From NCBI GenBank assembly GCA_033439265.1, contig JAVTVX010000010.1, positions 16,585,490 to 16,649,489 of the forward strand: a stretch of 64,000 nt of DNA, read 5' to 3'. Origin of the DNA: Dillenia suffruticosa. Lineage: Eukaryota; Streptophyta; Magnoliopsida; Dilleniales; Dilleniaceae. Made by a program: the position numbers and the translations under genes. A model generated the notes under the pieces. It was not told the origin of the DNA and did no database searches. It was given only the letters and a program-made list of their open reading frames with translations. Positions 24,811-36,180 of this stretch are shown piece after piece (the first letter of the stretch is position 1; each line of letters begins with the position of its first letter).

Positions 24811-24953
24811 GGACTTTATAGAAAGGGAGAGAGGGTGGGACGTTTGAATTTTTGGGATTTGAAATTTTAAGCGGGATGCTTTATCGCGGACGTTGTCAAT
24901 CCGCGTCTGGATGTCTAAATAGATACCATCCGTCGATTATATCAAATCCAACG
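24811..24953 (-). promoter_or_regulatory. Histone H4 promoter elements
   Basis: On the gene strand a TATAAAG box lies at about 24821-24815, roughly 100 bases before the ATG. Octamer-like CGCGGA cores occur as an inverted pair at 24885-24890 and 24900-24905 (one reads CGCGGATT against the plant histone octamer CGCGGATC). AATCCAACG at 24945-24953 differs by one base from the histone nonamer CATCCAACG. These assignments rest on known plant histone promoter motifs. Confidence 0.6.
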
Positions 24954-25229
24954 GCATGTATTTCTTGTAATAGTGACCTCGGATCGTGGTTTTCTTTCCC
25001 CCGCGTGCGTGTGCTTCTTCGTAAGAACGTGCTCGGCGAATTGTGGGTCCTGAGCCCAATGGGTTTTCTATGGCAGGCCCGCCCACCAATTTTTTTGTCC
25101 TTTTTTTTCCCCTTTTTTCTATGTTATTCAAATATCCTAAGCCTTATTTTATTTAATCTATAAATGCAGTACTTTACTTTTAATCTCAACATATCTTTTA
25201 AAATCAAAATTTAACTTAAATATTACTCG
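24954..25229. other. Spacer upstream of H4
   Basis: T-rich sequence between the H4 promoter and the LINE fragment, with no gene seen. Confidence 0.4.
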
Positions 25230-25680
25230 ATTTGATTTGGATAGTTTGGAACCCTGTTCGAAGATTTTGTGGCATAACGCGAGAAAACATTTACAGGTGC
25301 CAATATTATTCAAGGGGTCGGGCATGTGTAACTTTTGTAAAGCTGAAAAAGAAACACACGATCATCTATTATTTAGTTGTACTGTTGCCAAGGGCACTTG
25401 GAAAGAGGTGGTTTGTAAGTCTAGCTCGCCTAGGCAAATGGGAGGATGGGCTAAAAGTGTTCACTAATGCATCAAAATGTAAGGCAAAAATACCGTGGTT
25501 ATCTTCAAAAAATCCATAGGACTGGGTATTGGGTGTTATGTTATGAGTATGGGAAGAAATGAATTCGAGAATCCTTGGTGGCAAGTCAAAAAAGGAGAAG
25601 CAATCCAAGTACATTTGATTGTGGATATGGCCCGACTAAAAGTAGCTGCTTTACAATGTTTTAGATTTTAAGTTTTCCAA
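25230..25680 (+). mobile_element. LINE C-terminal fragment
   Basis: The frame around 25240-25467 encodes the zinc-binding region found near the end of plant LINE polyproteins: CNFCKAEKETHDHLLFSC, followed by GTWKEV. A second frame at about 25510-25670 reads NPWWQVKKGEAIQV and LIVDMARLKVAALQCF, resembling the tail of the same kind of protein. It is a short decayed remnant, disrupted between the two blocks, with no recognisable borders. Confidence 0.65.
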
Positions 25681-25689
25681 AAAATTTTA

Positions 25690-28600
25690 GATTTTTTTTT
25701 TTCCTGACCATTCTTATATGGATTAATGGATTAATTCGATTAAAATATTATGAAGTTTAATTTAAAATTTAATTTTTTTTATATCTGTTTTTATATTCTT
25801 AAAGTTCAAATTAAATATATTGATTAAATGAATTTAATACTCTACTATTAGAATAAAATTACACATAACGATTGAAAGAGTTAAGAAAATTAACTCACGA
25901 CGAATATCAGTAACCATTAAGCTAACTTTCGGTAAAATTAGAATGATACGGTGAAGATTAATCTAATTTTCTTAAAAGAGCAAGGGGTACTGAATTTTTT
26001 CAATCGGTTTTATTGTGATTGTTTGTTCTTCGTTGGGGCGCTTTTGACATTGCATTCCAAGAATGCATGTAGTGATTTGTCAGTGTTTTGGCTTCTGTGC
26101 TCTTTTGCCCAACATTGATCGCTTATTTCTTATCTCATTTGTACGAAGCATATTATTAGTTTTTCTATCCAATGGTTGGATTGGGCTCAAGGAGGAAAGT
26201 GCATATTATCTCGTTGAAATGTTTGAATAAAATAAAATTAAAATATTTATAAATTATTTTATGAATTTAAATTATTATACTCGGTAATAATGTGTTAAAC
26301 TTCTTTTAATATTAAAAATTATTAATATTATATAAATAACTATTTACTGAAAGAGTAAAAGTGGGATAATAAAATATTAATGAAAGATAAAACGGTTTAT
26401 AAACTATATAAAAAGAATTATTTTTTTAAAAGAGTTATAATCTCTAAACATTTTATTTTTAAAATTTATAACTTTTTTTGAAAAAAAAATATTTTAAGTT
26501 TATAACTTTTAAACATTTTAAGATGTTTTAAAAATTTTCCGGATACATAATCAAAATAGAAGCATAAAGAAGAATTATATTTTATTATTAATTATTTAAT
26601 TAGGTCCATGGGGTGAGCTTATCACCAATGTGACCATTATTTTATCTTTTAATAAAATTGCCCTACTCCCGAAAGTAATGAATTCTAAACAAATTTTCAA
26701 TTATTTTTTTATACTACACCGATCGGTATCGAAAACCATATTCCAATTAATTCAATTCGAACACTTATCAACTCATTTTAAGAGACAGTTATTCTAGCAT
26801 AATTTTTTTTATTTCTAACTTTTAAACCTGAAATTGGTTAACTAACTTAACAGCCTCACCCATTTGGCTTACCGTCTATTTTCAATTATTTGAACATAAA
26901 GATACCCTGGTATAGATTAAAATAGACATTCCCTAACCAAACACATTTTTTGTCATTTATTTTTAATTTTTTATTATTTTATTTTATTTAGGAGCTATTA
27001 TTTTATCTTTGAAAGTTTTTCTCGGTGAATTTTAAAATTTTGATAAATAGACTCCTAATTATTTATATTTTTTTTATAAATTTGACTACTTATATTCTAT
27101 TATACTCACATTTTTATTTCGTAACAATAACTAAAACCTATTTAAATAAAAATTTTAAAAATTTATATAAAAACTACTTACAAACTATAAATACCCTCAA
27201 GATGTATCCAAATAAAATACCTTTCTCAAAAAAGCTTGAATTGGGAAGAAGTATTTAATAAAACGACATACGATCTCTTTTCTGTTACATTCAATTAAAA
27301 TGACATATTTTATAATTTGATTCATATTAAAAAAAATAATTAATTTACTTTTTAATAGTAAAAATCATATAAATTCGTTTACAATATAATTTATGATATC
27401 TTGACCAATATCTAATTTTCTTAAAAGAGTCTCATACTCATGGTGAACTTTTTCAATTGGTTTTTTTTTTTTTTTTGATTGTGTTTTTTGTTGGGGAACT
27501 TTTGTTTATCCATGTATTATGTTGTCTTGGGTATTTTGACCCTTTGGATTCATTGCTTTCACCTTTTCTTACCTCAATTTTCCTATATTTAGTTAATTAC
27601 TTTTTCTATTTTACCCTTATTCAACTAATTTTGTTATAATTACGTGATCTTTTAGGATGATAGATTATACTTTTTTTTTTCCATTTTTGTCTCAATTTTT
27701 TGGTCATTGTTTATTCTATGTACTTTCAAAAATTGTATTTAGTAAACACATATTTCTTTTTATCTATAAATAAATTTAATTATTTGATAAAATATTAATG
27801 ATAAAATTATCATTTTTCCTTTTATTAAAAGATTAAAATCTTGAAATGATAGTAAAGTTAAACATATTCGCAAATTAATTCAATAATAGTAATATTCAAT
27901 ATTACTTACATTTAAATTATATTATTTGTATCATAGAAATTACTAAATACAAAATTATTATTTATCAAAAAAATAAAAAACAACACAATCATATGTATTT
28001 ATAAATTAAAAGATTGGCTATTCAAACTCATTAAGAAATATATAGTGGATAACTAAGGAAAATCCGTGAATAAACACCTTATTAACAAATGATACACAAT
28101 TACATTTACACAATTATATCAAAATATTTAATCAAAATCTTATTGAAAAGAATTATTCATGTTAATGATAATAAAACTATCCATAATTCTTTTCCAATGT
28201 AATCATTCTTTTTTAATTGTAGCACAACCATTTTATCAAATACAATTTTTTTGCCTCTTAAGGAGAGTTCAAACGACATAGTTTTCCTATTTTTATTTTC
28301 TCTTCTTTAGTTTGATTGTATTTGATTACATTTTATTATATAAAAAAAATCAAATACCGATATTTATTTATTTTTTTTATCTTTAAATATGATTATTCTA
28401 TTTACACACTCAATTGTCAATAGTTCTCCTCCGGTTAATATTTATTTCATAAAAATTATTGTAATATTTTTTTCATCAACCATGCGTACTCTGCGCGTAA
28501 AGCTGGGAAGCAAACCTAGTACAGACATAAATGATACCTCCCTTTTCCTTTTTTTCCCTAACCCCCAAACTTTGGATCATATAGACGGGTCCAGGATACA

Positions 28601-28780
28601 AACATTTATTGACATAAATGAAATGGATATCTTCGTCTCTTAACTAAATAAGGAGTTTGACTCTCTTGGAAATGGGAAAAATAATGTTAAGAGACCCATC
28701 TCTAAAATAGGTTCTACTACTATAATTCAAATTAATCGAGATAAAATTTTGAATATTTAATAGTGATTAAATCAAGGTAA
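25690..28780. other. AT-rich intergenic region
   Basis: No gene is seen. It holds a decayed SINE-like copy (about 26690-26880), a pair of similar segments near 25970-26100 and 27410-27560, and long A/T tracts. Open frames here are low-complexity. Confidence 0.45.
26690..26880 (-). repeat. Decayed SINE-like repeat
   Basis: The T-rich start, the CCAATTAATTCAATTCGAACA block and the segment TCATTTTAAGAGACAG follow the order of the dispersed family seen at 47.9, 49.6 and 54.6 kb. Confidence 0.4.
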
Positions 28781-28794
28781 AAAAAAAAGTAGAC

Positions 28795-28895
28795 GGGCCC
28801 AGGATCAATTAACTAAACATTTCAAGAGGCCCTCAAAAGGCCCAAACTAGATGATGGCCACAGGTGCTCTCTGTAGTGTACACGCATTATATATC
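28795..28895 (+). promoter_or_regulatory. Promoter motifs of the ATP synthase 6-kDa gene
   Basis: GGGCCCA at 28795-28801 and GGCCCA at 28839-28844 resemble site II type (TGGGCC/GGCCCA) elements, common upstream of plant genes for mitochondrial and ribosomal proteins. A TATATAT box lies at about 28888-28894, near 85 bases before the ATG. Confidence 0.5.
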
Positions 28896-28976
28896 ACTCG
28901 TTCGAGGAAGACTCGAGGGTTAGAAGAGAAAGGACAAAGCCACAGAGAGAGAGAGAGAGAGTCATAAGGGAAAGGG

Positions 28977-30270
28977 ATGCGGAAATTTGATCCGTGGCCC
29001 GTGTTCTTCAAGAGAGAGTGGAATCGCAATTGGCCATTCCTCGTCGGATTCGCCATCACCGGTACCATCATCACCAAGTTCTCTCTCGGTCTTACTGGTA
29101 AAGTTCCCTCACTTTTCTCTCTCACTATCTTTTAAGCCCCAGTTCCTCAGTCAAATCCAATTTAATTTTTCTCTTTTGTCGATTGCAGAGGAGGATGCCA
29201 AAAATTCCCCATTTGTTCAGAGGCACAAGAGGAGGTCCGTCCATGTCTCCTCTTTGATTTTGTCTTTTTGATTCTCAAACCCTAGGTTTCATTATTTCAA
29301 ATCCGCATTTTTAATTCTTAAAGCTCATAAATTATAAGTAGATGCACTAGTAAGGAAATTTACCAATCCAATCAATTAACCGATCCATCCTTCATTGTGC
29401 TCTGTGAATAGCATTGCATAACTTTGAAGTTCAATCAATAGGATGGCAAGAGCATGTTTGAGGCTCAGGTGATGATGTGGATCATTTGTAGTGCCCTGTT
29501 TGGAGTCTCTTGTTTGGTTTTAAGAGTGTTGGTTTCTTCTGCTGTCAGAATCTATGTTGTTTGTTACATTGGCACCATACCATGCCAGAGTTCTATAGCT
29601 CGATGCTCATAGGTGGCTGTTATGTAGTTCGCGGAGACTCACACTTGGTCATGAAATTCTTGCAGCCACAGAGCACAAAACATACATAGTTCATACTCCT
29701 CTATTTGACGTCTTCGAAGCAGTATATGGGATAGTTGCAAGCATAGCCAGTGGCTTAGGAAGTCCAGGGTAATAGGAATGTACATCCTTTTATCACGTTA
29801 ACCGCTCACTTCTGGTACTCATATTCATAAGCTGAAACTTCATCCCCAAAGCAAAGCCCTTATTCACTCTGATCCAGTCAGGGATCAAAACTTTGGATTT
29901 TGCAGATGCCTGCATTGGTGAATGGTGGGGCACTCTCATAGCCTATTGCCATGTTGTTGCTATTACATTTTGAGACTTGCCACAAGTGTAACATGTTTTA
30001 AGTATTTAATCAAAAAAAACATTCACAAGCTGAAATTTCACAAGAGAAACCCCATCAATTCTAAAATCACCACGTTTCCTTTACCTTGACATTTTTTTTT
30101 GGGTTGCATACGTGGGTTATGTTAATTTTAATCAGTCTCCTGCATGATAATCAAGTGAGCTTTTAGATTTACAACCTAGACTTGATGGTAACTCTATTAT
30201 ATTGATGATTGTATAATTGAGTTTCTTACATTGCTTCTGCTGATCATTTTCTTTCATCATTTGCAGCTAA
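28977..30270 (+). CDS. ATP synthase 6-kDa subunit, mitochondrial
   Basis: Small plant-specific subunit of the mitochondrial F1Fo ATP synthase, in the inner membrane. Exon 1 (28977-29097) encodes MRKFDPWPVFFKREWNRNWP followed by a single hydrophobic segment (FLVGFAITGTIITKF, about residues 21-35). Exon 2 (29189-29234) encodes EEDAKNSPFVQRHKR plus two bases. Exon 3 starts at 30267 with C then TAA, giving 56 residues ending in Ser; Arabidopsis homologues are about 55. All borders are GT..AG. If the last intron (1,032 bases) were retained, the frame would run on for about a dozen residues. Recognition of exons 1 and 2 is firm; the last junction is inferred from phase and from the acceptor TTTGCAG. 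Confidence 0.88.
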
Positions 30271-30801
30271 TCTCATGCAAGGCAGTCGTGTAGCTCTATA
30301 TCCAGGTCAGGGAAAAGGAGACTCGCATAAGTTTTCAATGTACTCGATAACAAAAGAATATATTTGTTCTTGAAATGTGATAACGTTATTTTGTATTCTC
30401 TGTAGCCCATTATGTGGACTTGAATAAAATGGATTGCTTTTGACAAACACTTGTGCTTTTCCTGGTTTACGATCAACTCCCAAATATGGAGAGAAGCAAG
30501 ATGACAAAAATTAGATATTTATTATTGAATGTGAACATTTAACAAAATTTGGGTCCCAAGGCATCCCATAAACACCGCATTAATCACATCTTCTTATGGA
30601 ATTTATTGCGTCCTTGGGAGTCAAATGGAAAGAGGGCCAGTGAACAGCACTACTGCAGTCGACCCATCTATTTAATGCAAATAATGAAGATACACGAGCA
30701 CAATTTGTAAGCTGGCCGCAAGAGGCTTGAATTGAAGGGTTTACTCCCCATAACAATGGTAAAAATAATATTTCTGTGTTTTGAGTATAGTTTTGATCCC
30801 T

Positions 30802-33800
30802 TTATTTCTTTCTAGGGACTCCAAGCCTTAGCCGAAAATCTTCCTCCATGAGTGGAAGGCCATCCCGCAACTTGATTTTTGGTTCCCATCCTAACAACTC
30901 TTTAGCCTTTGTGATGTCGGGTTTCCTCTGTCGTGGATCATCAGGAGTATTTTCTACCATTTTGATTTCAACGTCTGGATTGATAAGCTGCGAAGTACCA
31001 TCAAAAGAAGCGGTCAGTCAACCAATTAGAATTATTCTCGAAGTATGTCCTTTGCTTCCTATTGTTACATATAATCTCAAAGCAATAGTTAGGACCATGC
31101 TTGACGGTTCCCAAAGGGGAAAAAAAATGATTGACATGCACGCTTATAGAGATCACTGTATATCAACAGGCGAGCAGTCTGAGTAAAAGAATTAGAGAAA
31201 ATCAAACTCACCTCTTTTACTGTCTCCGCAAGTTCTTGCATAGTGAATTCACCTGAAAATACACAAAAACAACCGGCATGACTATGATGCGATGAGGGGA
31301 AAAAAAAGGAAACAATTGATCGAAGCACCAAAACTTCCTATATGAACATAAAAATTTGTTACGGAACCTGGGTTTCCAATGTTGATAGGACCCGTATGCT
31401 GCCCTTCCATTAGTCGAATAAGGCCATCAACCTACACAACAGTAAATAAAAACACTTTTACCCTGTGCCCAGATAGCATAATGCTGCAACTCTTAAGTTA
31501 TTAATAGCTATCACGCATACCATGTCAGAGACATAACAAAAGCTGCGAGTTTGTGTTCCAGGAGCTTGAACTGTCAATGGTTCACCTCTACATGGTCGAA
31601 ATTAAAGATCATTTTAGTTGAACACAAATGCAATGGGCTAGCATGCAAAGCCCAATGCTGATAGTGAGATGATACATAAGAAAACATAAGCACTGATCAT
31701 TGAGTATGAACATACTTGTACTTGTACATGCAGAAACACACAATTACTTACCGAAGTGCTTGAGCAATGAAGTTGCTAACAACACGGCCATCATCAATAT
31801 TCATGCGCGGTCCGTAAGTATTGAAGATTCTAGCAATCCGTATTTCTGTCCAAAATAATAACGATGATAATTAGGCCACTACAGAGTTTTGGCCTGGAAG
31901 GGCCTTATTTGCTAAAGAACCAGTAGCAATAACACATTACCAATGCCATGCTGCCTATGATAGTCAAACATCAATGTCTCAGCCACACGTTTTCCCTCAT
32001 CATAACAGCTTCGAACTCCTGTAATACAAGAAATCATAAGAATCATATCGTGCAGGACAGTATACAATCTTACAAATCTACTCTAGAGAAAGAACAGAGG
32101 CACCTTCTGCATTCCTACAAATAGCAGCAAATGCATGTTCTGCTCATTACTCTCCGTTAAAAGGAAGCAGAAGAACTAAAGTTTATATTAGCATAAATCC
32201 TGTGTTAGATCTTTCCTAGATGCAACATTACAAATTTAAACCTTGTAAGCTGCCTTTACATCACATAGGCTTGACCCATCAAAGACAAATAGATGGTATC
32301 ACATAGGTCCACTTTGATCAGACATCAAAATATAGTTGCACTGGCAATCTAAATTAGTCTGCCATTATATGATGAAATAACTGTCTATCTCGTTCGATGA
32401 CACTTGTTTCCATATAACTATCAATATATCATTTTTAACAAGTGACATCAACCATTGTAAGAAGGCCTTGAAAAAGGAAAATGTGCATGCATGCAAAATA
32501 TCTGCTTAAGAGAGCTGAACCTACCAATTGGGTTGACATTACCCCAGTAACTCTCTGGCTGGGGATGCACTAGAGGATCTCCATAAACCTCTGAAGTTGA
32601 TGTAAGCAAAATCCTGTTTAAAAGGGGGAATTAATTAATCAAAAGCAGAGTTATATGGAATCAACAATTAAGTTAGAAGAAAAAAAAATGTAGTACTCTC
32701 AACCTTGCACCAACTCGCTTGGCGAGTCCAAGCATGTTTAGGGTGCCTATCACATTTGTCTTTATTGTCTGGTAAGAATATAAGATACAGGTTAGAGAGC
32801 TAGTTGAAGTCAGACAGCATGACCAATTGTAGGAGCATACTATCACAAAACTAGAAGATGCATAGGAATTTCACATTTTGCATTTGGAAAGATAAATAAA
32901 TTTAGGTGCTGGTTTCTGTTTTTATCTAGCCATGTTATCCCTAAACCATATATAGTGATACTCATGGATGTCTATCGATGTTGAATTGCAAAACAGTGTT
33001 GCTTGTGGAGGTGAACACAACCCACCCAAATTCCACCCCCACCCAAAAAAAGATAAAAATTAAAATAATATATTTGTTATAAACATAATATAATATATTT
33101 CAACTCTTAATTTTATTTAATTTTTAAAAAATATTTTTCTAAGAAAGCTTCCATGAACGCAATGTTTTTTATTTGTAAATAATATATAATAAACGAGTTC
33201 ATTTTTAATCCTTATCCTGAAGCAATTCAATAAGATAGATTCGATCTTACACTTCTTCGGACACAAGGACTTATAAAGAATCACAAAAAATATTGAAAAT
33301 ATTTCTTGCTTCAACATTTAAATAATGTTTAAGGTAAAGTAAGAACCACATTTGACCAAGAGGAGAATTAATAAAGTGAAGGATAATGCTGCATCGGAGA
33401 CAAGCCTTGGTTAGAAGCCAATCAAATCATGAGAATGATCATGTTAGAGATTTCTCAATTCAAAAATTATGGAAACAAAGACAAATGAGGGAAAAGGTTT
33501 CTTCTGCTGAAGCCATACATGACAGTGCTACATATGTCATAGTATCATGTATCATCATGGACAATGTAGACAAAGTACACACCTTTACAGGATTGTGTTT
33601 GTAGAAAATTGGAGAAGCAGGGCATGCTAGATGGTATATCTGATCAACTTCAACAAGTAATGGTTCTGTGATGTCTATCAAGCAAAATAAAGTAAGTAAG
33701 AGACTATTTCATATTAAAATAGAATGAGAAAAAAAGAGAAACAGGAGGTAGGCCTACTTAAATCACTAAGATCGATGTATGCCGAAGCACCAAGTCCTTT

Positions 33801-35526
33801 CTCTATGATTTAAAAGACAATTCTAGAATGAACCTTGGGACATTATCTGATAGTTTCACCAGAGAATGTAGAGAATCTAATTGCAGAAAACATGAGTATA
33901 TGTGCATGGCCACAAATTGTATAATACAATTTCTGGATTCATATGAATACCAGCCCTTTTGGTTTACACCTAGTACACAACAGAATAGTACCGTCTTTCT
34001 CCTAACATGAATTCTATAATAGGATAAGGCATGCCACCATTTAGAAATGGATCCTTGTCAGGAGAAACAATGAGGAAAGAATATTACCATGACGGATAAG
34101 CTCGAATCTTGGATGGCCAATCCATTTTCGGAGGTTGTCCTTTGAGCCGGTGAAGTAGTTATCCACGACAATTACCTGAGTTAAAAAATACAGTACATTT
34201 AAATACTGGTGTAACTTAATTGTTCAATCTATATAGTGGACTCTAGGCATAAATGGAATCCTACTTCAGCCCACTTCTCTTCTCTGGCCTGCATTAGATA
34301 TGTACAAGAATTGCACATCTAAAGCAGTGTTCACTATGAACAATGGTAGCAGTAGCACTATCCCATGCTGCCAAAAGTTACAATCAGAAGATGGATAAAA
34401 ACCATAATTACCTCATTCTTTTCATTTTCCATCAACTTGTCCACTAGGTGAGAGCCAATGAATCCAGCTCCACCAGTGACTAAAATTCTCATGTTGGCCT
34501 GTTATAAATAATGAAAGAAATTATTATAGTTCAAACAAATCAATAGCACACAAGAAGCAGCACAAACGTATCATTTCCTAGAGAAGGGACTAGTAATTCC
34601 AACCCTGGTCAATTAGTTAGGCGCCATTATGCTTAATAGTTAAAAAAAGTGATGATTTTCAAACAAGAAGTTCTTCAACACCTCAACTCCTCTGTACAAA
34701 TTTAAGTATTTCTAGATGAAACTCGAGTTTAGTTATAGATCAATCAGCGCACTGCTCTCTCACTACAATGACATAAATTTCAAAATTTTCTTCTAAAGAT
34801 CTCAACTAGAGTAGGACCTCGAAACAATATATATCCTTATTCACATATGCTACATTAAGTCCATGTGAATACAGATCTACCAATAAAGGCATCTAACTGA
34901 CTGGATAGAGTTGGATTCTATGCTATGAGCATTGGATGCATGCCTTTCAAATTGAGGTGTCAAGGATAAATACCCTTTCACATCAGTACATGTATGGTGG
35001 TGATTTGAATGGAGATAAATGGCAAGACATAAACAATAGTTATGCCCAAAACAACAGGACATCCCACAAAGCTTTGTGCCACTGGTGTGTACCCACAAAG
35101 ATTAAAAAAAAAAGAGAGAGAAAACACCTTTGGTGACAATACTTTCAGGCAATTCCGTGAGTAGGTTTCATAACCAAGTTTGAAAATATGAAGACAATTG
35201 ACTTGATTGAACAAATGTGAGCACCAGCTCATCCCCAATGTTGCCTGATAAGGTTACAGAACTCAACAAAATGCACTCAAGTCATGTACTGTTGTGCACC
35301 TTCTTCTAGAAGTGCAAAGATAATGACTCCACCAAGAGAGCAACACAATTGGGATTATAAAATGGGTGTGTGTGTCGCACGCACACACATATATAGTGAG
35401 AGAGAGCATTCTAACATGATAACCTGATTCAATTCAGGATGTATTGATCCCTACCTGAAAAAATTTTGCATTTCGCAGCGGTGATGGGGTTGGAGGAGGT
35501 TTCTTCGTCGCTCCATTTGTTGCCAT
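30802..35526 (-). CDS. UDP-glucuronate decarboxylase (UDP-xylose synthase), soluble
   Basis: Converts UDP-glucuronate to UDP-xylose using tightly bound NAD+, feeding xylan and xyloglucan synthesis. Twelve exons: 35526-35455, 34498-34412, 34175-34088, 33674-33583, 32768-32704, 32613-32525, 32018-31941, 31845-31752, 31587-31521, 31431-31368, 31252-31212 and 30987-30802. They join in phase to 340 residues. The N-terminus ([18 protein letters not shown]) is short and has no membrane anchor, placing it with the cytosolic isoforms (Arabidopsis UXS3/5/6). It shows the NAD-binding GGAGFIG (33-39), the HLACPASP loop, [12 protein letters not shown], and catalytic Tyr170/Lys174 in YDEGK. It ends [12 protein letters not shown]. 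No defect is seen. Confidence 0.97.
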
Positions 35527-36180
35527 TTTGCCCAAATAATGATATGTCCTGCACAATTTCACATTCTTCATACGATTATATTCAAAATTACAAAACACGC
35601 ACAGAGGGAGAAAGAGAGAGAGATAGAGATTACTGATTCAGATATTAAAAGTTCAAATTTAAAAATTCAATCAAACATCTACGAATGTAACGAGAATTGG
35701 AAATTAAGACCACTGATAAAACAGACCTAATGATTTGTTCAAAGAAAGTGGAAAGAGAGAAAACCCTATTTCCTAGAATGACGAATAGCAGTTTCTTATA
35801 TATAAAGAAATCAAGACAACATTGAAACTTTCACCCACCAAACATGTCAAAATCGAATTAAAAAGGAGAAATGAAATGATGAAATTTCATTACTAACAGA
35901 AATCCTTTAAAATCAAGAAAGCTTAAAAACAGCAAAGCATGAAAGGTCCTCGCCAACCTCGACCTCACCAAACCCTCTTCCTTGTACTTCGATCCTTTGC
36001 TCTTAAATTAAATTAACAAAACAACATTAACAACAACCGAAACATTCTGATCTGCGAAAATTTCATTAAAAAAAATTAAATTACCCCCTGAGAAATTTCG
36101 AGTAAAGTAGAATTCCTTCGAAATTAACTTGAATTCGAAGGATCAAGACCCTAGTGGTGCTCTTAATTTATGTGTTCATG
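35527..36180 (-). promoter_or_regulatory. 5' UTR/promoter region of UXS
   Basis: The upstream region on the minus strand has CT-rich leader patches (GA tracts on the + strand near 35605-35630) and probably a 5'-UTR intron, since CAG/GT-like sites occur before the ATG. The transcription start cannot be fixed from sequence alone. Confidence 0.35.

Noticed and set aside
35361-35390. GT/AC inverted run that could form a hairpin
   Set aside because: It is explained as adjoining simple-sequence tracts in the first intron of UXS.
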